Origin: Castanea sativa
Taxonomy: Eukaryota > Streptophyta > Magnoliopsida > Fagales > Fagaceae
Assembly (NCBI RefSeq): GCF_040712315.1
Contig: NC_134013.1
Coordinates: 88,480,001-88,544,000, forward strand
Reading direction: 5' to 3'
Length of the DNA: 64,000 nucleotides
The translations under genes were made by a program, and so were the position numbers. Positions 34,490 through 46,100 of this stretch are shown one piece after another; the stretch's first letter is position 1; each line of letters opens with the position of its first letter. The notes beneath the pieces were generated by a model. That model did no database searches and was not told the origin of the DNA. It saw only the letters and a list, made by a program, of their open reading frames with translations.

Positions 34490-35479
34490 ATTGTAAACAC
34501 ATAAAAATTGGTAATTGTTGTACACATTTGCAAAATTTGTACAATTTTTTTTTTTTTACAAATGTATATAATATTTGCTACTTTTTGTGTATATACAATG
34601 TAAGTTTACATTACAAGTAGAAAGTAAACGTATGAAGATCCTTTAAAAGAAAAAAACCAAGCTCAAACCAAGTCGGTGAACTTGAAGAAATATATATAAA
34701 AAAAAAAATTAAAAAAAAAAGGGGAAGAGGCAACTCACTAAACCAAAAATATTGTTCATGAAGCAAACATATAAAGATCCTTTAAAAAATAAAAAATAAA
34801 AAGCTCAAACAAAGTTGGAGAACTTGAAAAAAAAAAAAAAAAGGACAAAGGCAAGTCACTAAACCAAAAATATTGTTTATAATACTATTTATGAGCCTAT
34901 TCGCTATTTTTATATAAATAAAAAAGAGCACAAATCAATGATTGGAATAAAAAAATTGATGATTAGTACATATTGAACAAACCAAAAATACTGTTGTTTT
35001 TACACATTCACCCAACAAGTGTCACAACATTTTCATAAAATATTTATTTTCAATTGTGGTTAATTACAGTTTCATATTTTATTTTGACTTATAAGAAATT
35101 GGCACCTCAATAATTGTGAAAATATTGTGAAATTTGTTGTGTCAATATAACAATATATATGCAGGTTCTTATAAATATATATTTTTTTAAAAGTACAAAT
35201 GGAAGACTTAAAAAAAAAAAAAAAAAAAAAAAATAGAGCAATGTAGCTACTGTAGTAGAGCTTATTAAATGTATATAATATTTGCTACTTTTTGTGTGTA
35301 TACAATGTAAGCTTACATTACAAGTACAAAGTAAACATATAAAGATCCTTTAAAAAAAAAAAAAAAAAAAAAAACTCAAACGAAGTTGGTGAACTTGAAG
35401 AAAGAAAAAAAGGGGAAAAAGACAAGTCACTAAACCAAAAATACTGTTCATAACACTATTCATGACCCTATTCGCTCTT

Positions 35480-35569
<90 letters not shown>

Positions 35570-36366
35570 AGCACAAATTGGTGACTAAAAAAAAACGATG
35601 AACTAAACATATTGAACAAATCAAAAGTACTGAAGCTTTTACACGTTCACCCAATAAGTGTCACAACATTTTCACAAAACATTTATTTTCACTTGTGTGA
35701 TTGGTCACAGTTTCATATTTTATTATTTTATTTTGACTTCTAAAAAATTGACACCTCAAAAATTGTGAAAATATTGTGAAATTTGTTGTGTTAATATAAC
35801 AATATATATACGGGTTCTTATAAATATTTAAAAGAAAAAAAAGTACAAACGGAAGATTGAAGAAAAATAAAAAAAAATAAAAAACAGAGCATTGTAGCTA
35901 CTGTAGTAGAGCTTATTAAATGTATATAATATTTGCTACTTTTTGTGTGTATACAATGTAAGCTTACATTACAAGTACAAAGTAAATATATAAAGATCCT
36001 AAAAAAAAAGCTCAAACCAAGTTGGTGAACTCGAAGAAAAAAAAGGGGAAAAAGGCAAGTCACTAAACCGAAAATATTGTTCATGATACTATTTATGAGC
36101 CTATTTGCTCTTTATATATATATATATATATATAAAAGCACAAATCGATGACTACTTTTTGTGTGTATACAATGTAAGCTTACATTACAAGTACAAAGTA
36201 AATATATAAAGATCCTAAAAAAAAAAATGCTCAAACCAAGTTGGTGAACTCGAAGAAAAAAAGGGGGGAAAAGGCAAGTCACTAAACCAAAAATACTGTT
36301 CATAACACAATTCATGAGCCTATTTGCTCTTTATATATATATATATATATAAACACAAATTGATGA

Positions 36367-36406
<40 letters not shown>

Positions 36407-36700
36407 TGAACAGTACATATTAAATAAACCAAAAGTACTGTAGCTTTTACACATTCACCCAACAAGTGTCATAACATTATCACAAAACATTTATTTTCAG
36501 TTGTGGTTGGTCACAGTTTCATATTTTATTATTTTATTTTGACTTTATAAGAAATTGACACTTTAATAATTGTAAAATTTGTTGTGGCAGTATAAAAATA
36601 TATATGCGAGTTCTTATAAATATTTAAAAGAAAAAAAAAGTACAAACGGAAAACTTAAAAAAAAAAAAAAATGCTATAGCACTACAGTGCCACTTGAACA
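34490..36700. repeat. Complex tandem array in the AT-rich element
   Basis: The marker ACAATGTAAGCTTACATT (itself palindromic) recurs at about 34597, 35303, 35950 and 36169, each time followed by AAAGATCCT, a poly-A tract, CTCAAAC(C/G)AAGTTGG, AAGTCACTAAACC and a TA microsatellite. Spacings of roughly 700, 650 and 220 bp show long and short versions of one unit. Minus-strand open frames repeating FGLVTCLFP are products of this repetition. Confidence 0.85.
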
Positions 36701-36937
36701 AACCAAAGTGGCACTATAGCAACTGTCCAAAACTTGGGGAAAAAAATGGCTCACTAAACCAAAAGGAGCTCTGTAGAGGCATTGCCTCATTTTATATAGT
36801 TAGTAGATGTGGCCCAATTTAGTGGCCTAATTTGTAATATTCTCGGGTTCTATGTATAACATACTTCATTTATATAGTCAAAGATGTAGGCATGTAGCTA
36901 CTAGAGCATCTTCCGTGACGTAACCCTCTGTGTTCTG

Positions 36938-37096
36938 GGAAATTATTATGTACTCTCGGAGTACCATAAATGTGTACTTCCTTTTCTCACATGAATGATG
37001 AGTCCTACTAATTAAATTCATGGTGGGATCCACTATTTATGTGAAAGGAGGAGTACGCATTTATGATACTCCGGGAGTATCTAATCATTTTCCCTA
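36938..37096. mobile_element. Fold-back MITE, copy 3
   Basis: Third copy of the family at 28047-28208: TCTCGGAGTACCATAAATG on the left, CATTTATGATACTCCGGGAG on the right, and AATTATTA / TAATCATTTTCCC flanks. Confidence 0.87.
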
Positions 37097-37236
37097 TGTT
37101 CTCTCTCTTGCTTGTACTCTTTCAATTCTTTACAAAAATTTTCCTTTAATTCTAACATGGTATTCGAGCTATATTCTTGCAGTCTTTGATTGTTTCCCAA
37201 TTTTGTTCCCTTTCACAAATCCCAGCTCCTCTCAAA

Positions 37237-37462
37237 AGAGTCTAAATCTTCTGTCTCACTTTTCCTACTCCACTCTATACTCCACTAATAAAAATTTGCC
37301 ACGTGTTCACCTAATTAATTAAATACTACTATTAATTAATAATGATAGCATTAATAAGTCAAAAATGATAGTATTTAATTACTTAAGTGAACACGTGGCA
37401 AGTTTTTATTGGTGGAGTATAGAGTAGAGCAAGAAAAGTGAGACAAAAAATTTGGACTCCGC
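37237..37462. mobile_element. Second fold-back element with paired CACGTG sites
   Basis: Long inverted arms: AGAGTCTAAAT, CTCACTTTTCCTACTCCACT and GCCACGTGTTCAC on the left pair with GTGAACACGTGGC, GGAGTATAGAGTAGAGCAAG and ATTTGGACTC on the right, around an AT-rich centre with ATTAATTAAATACTA-like arms. No coding capacity. Unrelated in sequence to the neighbouring fold-back family. Confidence 0.82.
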
Positions 37463-37689
37463 ATAAAATCTTCCTAACCAAAAGCTCCACAAATCCTCCA
37501 CATTGCCGGCCGTCTTGTGCCACAACAATTCCAAAGTAGAAGGCCTAGATTCACTGCTGAAAAATAAATAAAAAGGCCGTCTTGTGCCATAAGTCCAAAG
37601 TAGAAGGCCGTCTTTGTCTTGTGCCACAAATCCTCCATATTGTCCGACGTCTTGCTCTTTAATTATATTGTCTTCTTGATTTAAAATAA
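37463..37689. repeat. Short local repeats with GCCGTCTTGTGCCA
   Basis: GGCCGTCTTGTGCCA and related segments (TCCAAAGTAGAAGGCC, CAAATCCTCCA) occur two to four times in this stretch, an irregular local duplication of unknown origin. Confidence 0.6.
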
Positions 37690-37865
37690 ATAAATAAAAA
37701 GATAATTATCGTCTTCGTTGTTGATATTGATTTTATTTTGATACAACCTGCTATACTGAAGCTAGTCATATAATATAAACTAGAATGAATGATCGAATTT
37801 GGATGAAGTTTGGGCTTTCCAAAAGAAAGATCTCATTTCAGAGCAACTACCAAAGTTTGTGAGTA
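37690..37865 (+). pseudogene. GDSL 3'-flank relic, third copy
   Basis: Sequence through ATACAACCTGCTATACTGAA, CTAGTCATATAATATAAACT, GAATGA and TTTCAGAGCAACTA aligns with the 3' flanks of the complete GDSL gene (27600-27780) and the exon-5 pseudogene (32085-32345). No coding exon remains. Confidence 0.65.
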
Positions 37866-38484
37866 GTTTTCAAAAAAAAAAAAAAAGTTTGTGGGTAAAA
37901 TCTAGGAACAATTATTATTATTTTTGCTAAATCTAGAAACAATTATTTAAATGTAATACATTAGATTATCCAATTAAATTCATAGATATAGTTGCATTGA
38001 ATTTAATTACTCTTAATAAAAAAAACTGTTTGAACTTCATTTAGAAATGCAAATATGTGTTTGAATCAATGAAAACACAAAGTGGTCCAAGGAATTTTAG
38101 GGCCTAAGGAGATGTTTAAATTGATGCATTTTATATATTCAAATTTAATTAAATAATATATATTTTTTACTTAAAATTTATTCTTCTAATTATTTTAGAT
38201 GCAAATTTCTTTTAGTTTTTCTTAATAAATTTCTTGTTCATATGTGAGTTGTTCATCTAAATTATTTTATAACTTTTGTTGAAAATTTTCTTACTTGTTT
38301 TTGAGATTTTCACATTTTTTAACTATTATTTTGCGCTCATTGCTAGTAACAAACTATCTAACAATCATTTTGAGATGTAATTAATTTTTTACAAAACTTT
38401 TTTTTTTAACAATTAGTATATATATAAAACTACAAAGATTTAAAAACAAAGAGTTGAGTAGACAGTGGTGCACCTACACTTTAC
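37866..38484. other. AT-rich spacer
   Basis: Very AT-rich DNA between the third GDSL 3'-flank relic and duplicated block copy 2. No gene or clear element seen. Confidence 0.5.
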
Positions 38485-39675
38485 TATTCTTTTATAGCAA
38501 ATAATTAGTTGACCAAGAACACAGCTGCATTTTCAATTGTCAAGCCTCACTTGTTATAATTATAGACGGAGTTGTTCACTACATTCTTTACCTGAAATGA
38601 ATTGGTATAATCTTCATCTGTTGTATACTATTCCACGGGTGATGAACATATATACGTTCATCACATTAAATAATAATAGTTACTTTAGGAGATTTTGTTC
38701 GCTTTTAGCTGCTTCAACCTTTCCTCCTTAGCCTATATATATATATGAGCTTTGGCTCTCATTGTCGTACGCATTGAAAATATTAGAGAAACACAGAGAG
38801 AAAAAGAGATGTGTATATCAGTTTTTGAAATAATATGTTGTGATAAATGACCGCTAGACAAGAAGCAGTTTAAAAATAATATCATTCACATATTTTATTT
38901 TCTTACCTATATATTTCCTCTATTTTACAACATCTTTTTTTTTTTTCCTTCTTCTTTTGGGATGTGACGTACATCATTTTTTGTTCATTAACTGAAGCAT
39001 AAATTACATCATAAGATAATACGTGTATAAGAAAACACGGTTCTCTCTTCAATTTAAGTAACCAAATCATCTAGGGGAATTTTCTTGGCAACTTACATGA
39101 GAGACTATCACATACCAAAACATATGAAGAATGGTTGTAATTCCATAATAGATTGCTGCAATTGTTATAATATATTAATATTGGCTCCCAGTCAAAGACT
39201 CTTGGAAGTGCAAAATCATAAGAGTGATCCTTTTGCATGAATTTATAACTTTGTAATATTTTTCCTTATTCGCTTTTAGAATTTTGTATATGGTTTTCTG
39301 TTTTCTTGAAATCCCATTGGCTAGTGAGATTTCAATTGGATAATATTTGGTCGGGTCACCCAATTTAACTATCTTTTAATAAAAACCATAACTCGATTAC
39401 AAGCCCAACTTGTGACAAATAAACCCAAGCCCACCTCATTTTAACACAATAAAACTCAAATCCATACATGCCCAATTTGCTCTTAAAGCCCAACCAAGAT
39501 CAAGCCTAAGCCCATCGGTCCAACTCACTTCAAGCTTTCCCGTATTACCAAACTACCACTCAGCTTCTTCAAATCAAACGTTTTCACCTACTTTCCAACA
39601 AACCTTTGACAGATCTCAAATTACACAAAAGCTCCCATATTCCCGTAACCAAATGATCAAAATAGCTCTACATTC
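38485..39675. repeat. Duplicated block, copy 2
   Basis: Collinear with 15520-16875 from GTTGACCAAGAACACAGC to AATAGCTCTACATTCC, lacking the MITE present in copy 1 and carrying a small insertion around CCCATTGGCTAGTGAGAT (39314-39340). Includes a TATA-like TATATATATATATGAGC near 38733-38748. Confidence 0.88.
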
Positions 39676-39684
39676 CTTAAAATA

Positions 39685-39891
39685 TTAAATATATGTTGTA
39701 AAATAGAGGAAATATATATATATATATATAAAAATAAGAGAATAAAATACGAGGATGATATTATATCTAAATTACTTATTCTCTAGTGGTGATCTACCCC
39801 AACATATTATTTCTGAACTAATTTATATATATATTTATTTTACTTTCATTATCTTTCTAATTTTCTCAGTACATTACAATGGGAGCGAAGG

Positions 39892-39935
<44 letters not shown>

Positions 39936-40035
39936 CGAAAGATGAATTGATGAAGCAACTACAAAAGAGACAAAATCCCCTAAAGTTGCTACATCCATTT
40001 AATGTGATGGACTGTGAAGAGTAAATAGTTTACAA
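39685..40035. repeat. Inverted copy of part of the duplicated block
   Basis: Reading the minus strand from about 40030 back to 39690 recovers the sequence of about 38640-38945 (and 15880-16150): ACTTTAGGGGATTTTGTCTC, a TATATATGAGC segment, CATTGTAATG and CTCTATTTTACAACATAT. With the direct copy it forms an inverted repeat with arms of about 300-340 bp and a loop of roughly 740 bp. Confidence 0.82.
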
Positions 40036-40552
40036 TAAAATAGAATAACGGAAAACAATAATACCATATAAAGCCCTAACATGATGTGCTGGGCTTTTGA
40101 TCTTATCACACTCTAGTATACCTATTTTTTCTTATTTGACTTATGTACCATTAAACTCATTTTTTCACATATTTCTAGATAAATTTAGGTCCTATAGTAT
40201 TATATATAGCTTTAAAAATTATTTTGTTACAGTATTTTCAGTAATAAATTTTTAATTTATAACAAATAAGCAGTATCTAAATACATTTAATTTTGTAACT
40301 TTAATTCTTCAATTAATTTTTAAATACATAATATTTGGATTTTTTTTTTTTTTTTTTTGGGTTGAGAAACGCATAATATTTGGACTTGATTAGAAAATCT
40401 AAGACATACAGATTCTTCTAAAATGAAAATAAATAAATAAATAAATAAAGACGGTGTCGTTTTCTTCACGCCTCAGGACTTGTAGTTTCTCTTGAAATTC
40501 TTACACTTTTGTTCAACTCCGAAATCCTCTGCTCTGCAAAGCCAAAGCAAAA
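40036..40552 (+). promoter_or_regulatory. Upstream region of the DExH helicase gene
   Basis: Contains a fragment of the CGTTTGGAT-type MITE at about 40195-40290 (GCTTTAAAAATTATTTTGTT, TTTTCAGTAATAA), a poly-T run and an ATAA tetranucleotide run. The last 100 bp (GACGGTGTCGTTTTC, then CT-rich sequence) are the likely core promoter and 5' UTR; no TATA box is evident. Confidence 0.5.
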
Positions 40553-43118
40553 ATGGCTCCGAAAAAGAAACAGCAGCAGCAGCAACAGAAGCAGAAGCAG
40601 AACAGTAACAATACCAAGCCGAATTCGAAATCGCAAAATTCATCTTCATCTTCATCGTCCGGTCCGAGACTCCAAATTTCGGCCGAGAACGAGAACCGCC
40701 TCCGCCGGCTTTTGCTTAACAACAGCAACAACTCGGCCCGGTCCGATTCGGCTCCGGTCGACGATACACTGTCGAAGGCTCAGAAGGCAAAGAAGCTGAA
40801 GACCGTTTACGAGAAGCTTTCTTGCGAAGGCTTCACCAATGATCAGATTGAACTTGCTCTCTCCGCTCTTAAGGTTGCTCTCATTTCTCTCTCACTCTGT
40901 TTGGTTTCCGAGAAAATCAAATAATCGAAAATAAAATAAAGCAATACTGCAACGGAAAAGGATTTGAAGTTCGAGTGTAATCGTTTGCGTTCTGAAGAAT
41001 GGAAGTGTTTGGTTGCTAAGAAAATCAAAGCAAAGACACTTTGATTTTCCGTAAAAAATTGAAAGGAAAAGAAAATTTGATGCTACACAGGAAAAGTATT
41101 TGAAGTTCGAGTGTAATTGTTTGCGTTCTGAAGAATGGGAGTGTTTGGTTGCTAAGAAAATCAAAGCAAAGACACTTGATTTTCCGAGAAAATTGAAAGG
41201 AAAAGAAAATTTGATGGCATTGCTATAGGGGCTTTTTTTTTTTCTTTGATACTGACACTTTATTACGAATTTCAATTAAGGAAGTAACAAAGAGTTTGAT
41301 TTAATAGAATACAATGAAATGCACTAATGATTATCCATAGCCAATCCCAAAATTTTGGGACTAAGGCTTGGTTGTTGTTGTTGGATTGGATGATATTTAT
41401 GACCCAATGGCTGTTTTTTTTTTTTGTTTTTTTTTTATTTTGAAGGAGATTTTAATGTGATTTGGCACTAAATGTTGAAAGCATAGCTCTTTCAAGTATC
41501 TTATTGCTTTCTAAGATTGTTCTTGTATGTTACTTTGAATAGGAGGGTGCTACATTTGAGGCTGGTCTTGATTGGTTATGCTTGAATTTGCCGGGTAATG
41601 AGCTCCCACTGAAGTTTGCTAGCGAGAATTATCTGCGTATGAATGAAGGTAGAGTTCAATTTGCTATGATTATATAGTGAAGCTGGGTATTTTTTTTAGT
41701 TTAGAGTAATTGAGTGAAATTGCATTGGTTTTTGGATAATGATTTTACTGCCTTTTAATGCCATGTTCAGGAGGTTCAGTTGGTGTCATATTGAATTCAC
41801 GGGAAGATTGGGCGCCTTCGGTGGACCTATCAACTAAGATTGAGGAGGAAGCTCCAGAATTTTCTGTTAAGATCAAGGGGCGGCGGGATGATGATACTCT
41901 AGATTTACGCCAACCTTCTCAGGCAGATTGGATTAGGCAATACATGGAACAACAGCAAGAGGTACAGAGAGAGGCCGCCTTGGCATTTTTACACACTGCT
42001 TCCCCTTTTTCAAAACCTAGTTTTAGGATTGAAATATTGAAATATATGCCTTTTAATTCTTCTCAGATGCTCAAACTTTCTTCTTTTCAGTTTGATTTAT
42101 TGCTGAATGCATATAGGTTAAAAATGCTTGATAGTATTATGTTTCACTAGATCCTTAAGGAACAATTGAAATTTTATATATCAGAAATTTCATACCATTT
42201 ATTTATTTTTAATCTTTTTATAATGAATTGAGGAGGCGGACAATAAGTTGAAAGTTTGAGCTATTTCTATCAACTGGTTGCTTTTCTATTTCTACACGTG
42301 CTTGCATGGTTTGAGGATCTCTTTAAGCTTGATTTGGGTATAGGTTTTATGGGCCGACCTTCAAATTGTTCCTTTTTAAAACTACTAAAATGTTCAGTGC
42401 CCATTTCTTTGACTACTCTTTTAGTTTGGCCTATATATCTATACATATATATAAAATAAAATAAATAGCATGAAAAAATAATTTAACATTCGCTGAGATG
42501 TGATAATAACTGAGCTTAAAAAAGGATGATGTCATGGCATCCAAGCTAGTGTCAACATACTAGTACTTGGTTTGGCATGGTCCATTTGCTGCCCTTACTG
42601 GGGATAACATCCTGATTTTGTATTTGGAGTTGAGAAATAGGTCAAGGAGTTTGCTGAATTCTACTGGAACCTTTTGCTCTATGCTTGGTTGCATATAAAT
42701 GGGATGGCCGACCTTTTTTCCCCTTGGGTGTTTGGTTATCTTGGAAACAAAATGAAGGAAATCAAATGGTGGGCTTGATTCAGAAAATAAAGAGTATAGA
42801 CAAAATGAAAAGAAAACACTTTCTCAGTTTTGGAATTTTTTCAATAATTTCCTCCCAAAGTAAGGAGGCAAAGTGGTGGCCCTAAATTGAAAGGAATCCT
42901 TCAATTTCCCCCTGCCCCCCTCCTTCCCTTGCCATTAGTTTGACAAATGGAAACCAATTCCTCCATTCCCTTTCCCTCACCCCTGTTCCATTACTTCCTC
43001 TTCCCCTGAACCAATAGCCTTAGAAATAGAGATTTGCTCAAAGGAATTTGCTCAATGCTTTGGTTATTGTCGAAGGGCCATTCATTGAGAAGAATAATTA
43101 TGTTGCCCTGAGCGCGCG

Positions 43119-43173
<55 letters not shown>

Positions 43174-46100
43174 ACACACACACACACACACACGTGAGTA
43201 ATCTCAAATACAATATTTAACTAGTCTTTTGGGGCCTTACATAATCAATTGCAGGTTTAGTTGAGTTGCATACTTTTTTTATTTTTATTTATTTTATGTT
43301 GCTGTTTCATTTGTTTGTGTTTCTTATGTTTTTGAATTCAAAGATATTTCTGTTATTTTTAGATTTTCTGGAACAGACTGTAGCTTTTTTTTTAATGGTT
43401 AGTAGCTTCAAGCTTAGTGTACTAACTTATTATCTTGTTTCTAAAACATTGATTTCTAGGCTCAAAAAACTCAAGAAATATTCAAGTATGAAATTTCGTA
43501 GATTAGATAAGAAAATGCAGCCTTCAATGATTCAAAAGAGCCCATTTATATTTAGAAACCCTTGAATCCTAGCCTTTCATCTTACACAACAGTTAAATTG
43601 TAATCATCCAACTTCATTAATAGTCACGCACTAGTCACATGACCTTTTGAAATACTCAAGACATAATAATTCATTCAATATACGCAGAAAAATAAAAGAC
43701 AATGGTCAAAAGATTTTTGTTTTTGTTCCCCTTTTATCTCTGGGCTTAAATTCTCCTACGTCACTTTCAGAAGAGGTCAAAAGTATTTATTACTTTCAAC
43801 AAACCTTTCTTCACTTGAGGTTTGGACTGTGGAAGGGTAGTGTTCTAGAATGGGCAAACAGTGACAAAGAATTTGGAAGTTGATGCTTATGGGGTATTTT
43901 CTGCCCGCAGTGCTTTGAAAATGGTGAGAAATCTTGAGGATGTGGCTTTGGCCAACAACAGTATTGGAAGACATTTCTCCATATTTCTGGTCTTTAAAGG
44001 AAAATCTTAAAACTCAGGATGTCACATGGGTATGTGGGTTCTGCCAAATTTCAATCATATTCAATGCCAGAAAATTGCAGAAAATCAGAGGCTTCTTCAG
44101 TCTCTAATAGAATATGGGCTGCTATTTTTTATGAAATTACAAGTGGAATTTTGCCTTAGATCGGAGGTAGAATGGATGACTAGGCAACACAAACACCCTT
44201 ATGTTCATAAAGAGCTGAGAAATGCTAACTTTGCTGTAGTCATCTGCCACATTCAGAAAGAAAGGAGTAGAAAATGATTGAAAAAGTCTTTTGCATCCAG
44301 AAAAGTTGTTTTTCTGAAGATTGTGGTTGTATATGGCTTAAATTTTTTAGTGTATAGTAAAGGGATGGGAAATTTGCTGACTACTGTAACATGCGGTTGA
44401 AATCTAAAATGAAAGGAGCTAAGGGACTGGTGATGTGATATAGGGTTATTGTGTTGAGTTGCTGATTTGTAAATGATAGGGGACTGGTGACCTGATTCAA
44501 TGGGTTATTGTGTTGAGTTGCAAATTGCATACTCTCTTCCTTAATACGGACTGATGCTGGTGCATTCTTTTTGTTTTTTCCTTCAATCTGACTGATCAAT
44601 AGTAGGGCTGTCTGAGGAAGGCATAAGGCTGCATAATGAAAATAATGCCATGAAGAAATAGTACTTCGGTCAAGTTTTTTGTGGCTTGTATAATATTGAG
44701 TGACAGCTTGTTGTATAGTTATGGTGTTGTTTCTCAGGTTGTCCATTGTCTTGTATGTTGGTAGTGCAGTTGTTGGTTGTTGAATATGCTTCTTTCTGGT
44801 CATTGTTGGGGAAGCACTCGTCTAACTTTTGGAATTTAGTTCCGATGTGTTTAATGTGGTGTATTTGGAGAGAGTGTAATCGGCGGACTTTTGAGGGCTT
44901 GGACATGACGAGTTTCTTGCTTCTTTTAGTGGTTCTCTTTTTGATTGGTCTAGGGCTTGGGGACTCACATCTAGTGATTCTCTCCCTTTGTTCCTTAGTT
45001 CTCTTCTTCTTTGTAATTAATTTCCTTCTTTGTTCTTTGCTTTTCTCTTTTTGTAATCTTTGATTTGCTTTGTGCCCTGTTTGCATAAAGGCAGCTTTTT
45101 GAACATACATCTTTTGTACTAATCAAAAAAAAAGAAAAAGATGTTCTAGCGAAAATTGTTAGAAAATTCAATTAATCTCTATATACTTCATCTCTTTTTT
45201 ATGTTTCATCTGTTGATATGGCAGCATAATTTCTTCCTTGGGTTGATCCCTTGATGACAAGACATTGAATAATATTTGACATCAATGGAGGCTTATGTTA
45301 ATTGAGAAATTTGGGATTTTTTTTTTGGGTAAGTGAAGTTTTTAGGTTATTCACTTGACAAATTTTTAATTGTTATGTTACTTATCAAAAAGTGATAATT
45401 TAGGAGATAGTTTGGCATTTACACAACAACAAAAAAAAAAACCTGGATTAGTCTACATTTGAAAGAGATTCACTATTAATTCCCTAATTCATTGACCATT
45501 GATGAGTGTAGTTTTCCTTATCTTCTCTCTCTTGTATTCCCACACTTCCCAATTATTTCTGTTGGTTTCTCTTTTATTTTAAAGAAGAAATCATCTAATG
45601 AATAAATCTACTGAAAAAGGAGTTATGATTTTGACTTTTTATATTTATAAGTAAAATAAATTCTGAGTTTGACTTCAGTTACCGCTTTAGAAGTTTGAAG
45701 CTCAAAATTATTTTGCTGTTGGTGCTATCTATTTAGCAAGCTTTTGTGCTTAAGATGACCATTGCCTTCTTAATTCATTATGGTTTTTCAACTACCATCT
45801 CGTGGAATGTGTTTTTTTGTTTATCAAGTGCATTTCCATTTTCTTTCATTTTGATAACCCATATCAGGTTTGCCTTGCAGTGTGCATTTCAAAATCTTTT
45901 GAACATTTTTGTCTAGCGTGTGGATGTATCTTTATACATGTATTTAAAAGAATACTGTTATGGGAAATAGTTAATGTAGTAAAGGAATTAATAATAGTTA
46001 TATATTATTTGCAGGACGAATCCACAACATGGGAAGATGATGCAGTTGATTCTCTTCAAGAGGTACTTTCAATTGTTTGCCACCATTATCTATACTATTT

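Larger units (their letters stand above)
32815..36805. mobile_element. Large AT-rich non-coding element, copy 2
   Basis: Starts near AGGGTAGCACATGCAAGAC and ends near GCTCACTAAACC and TTTTATATAGTTAGTAGATG. The left 800 bp align with 13100-13900 and the right end with 15385-15470. The middle is expanded by tandem repeats (34490-36700) and TA/GA microsatellites. Repeated CAACATTTTCA ... TTGTGAAAATATTG modules form many local inverted repeats. No transposase or polymerase recognised. Confidence 0.6.

Noticed and set aside
35460..36315. Repeated minus-strand frames with FGLVTCLFP
   Set aside because: They are copies of the tandem array unit and contain poly-T-derived phenylalanine runs. No known family and no sign of coding selection.
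34490..36700. Regularly spaced repeats that might suggest a CRISPR array
   Set aside because: Units are hundreds of bases long with related rather than unique spacers, in a eukaryotic intron-rich genome with no cas genes. It is an ordinary tandem array.
44670..45110. Lys/Arg-rich minus-strand frame in helicase intron 3
   Set aside because: It is the antisense of the LINE 3' tail, whose plus strand carries the recognisable zf-RVT-side text.
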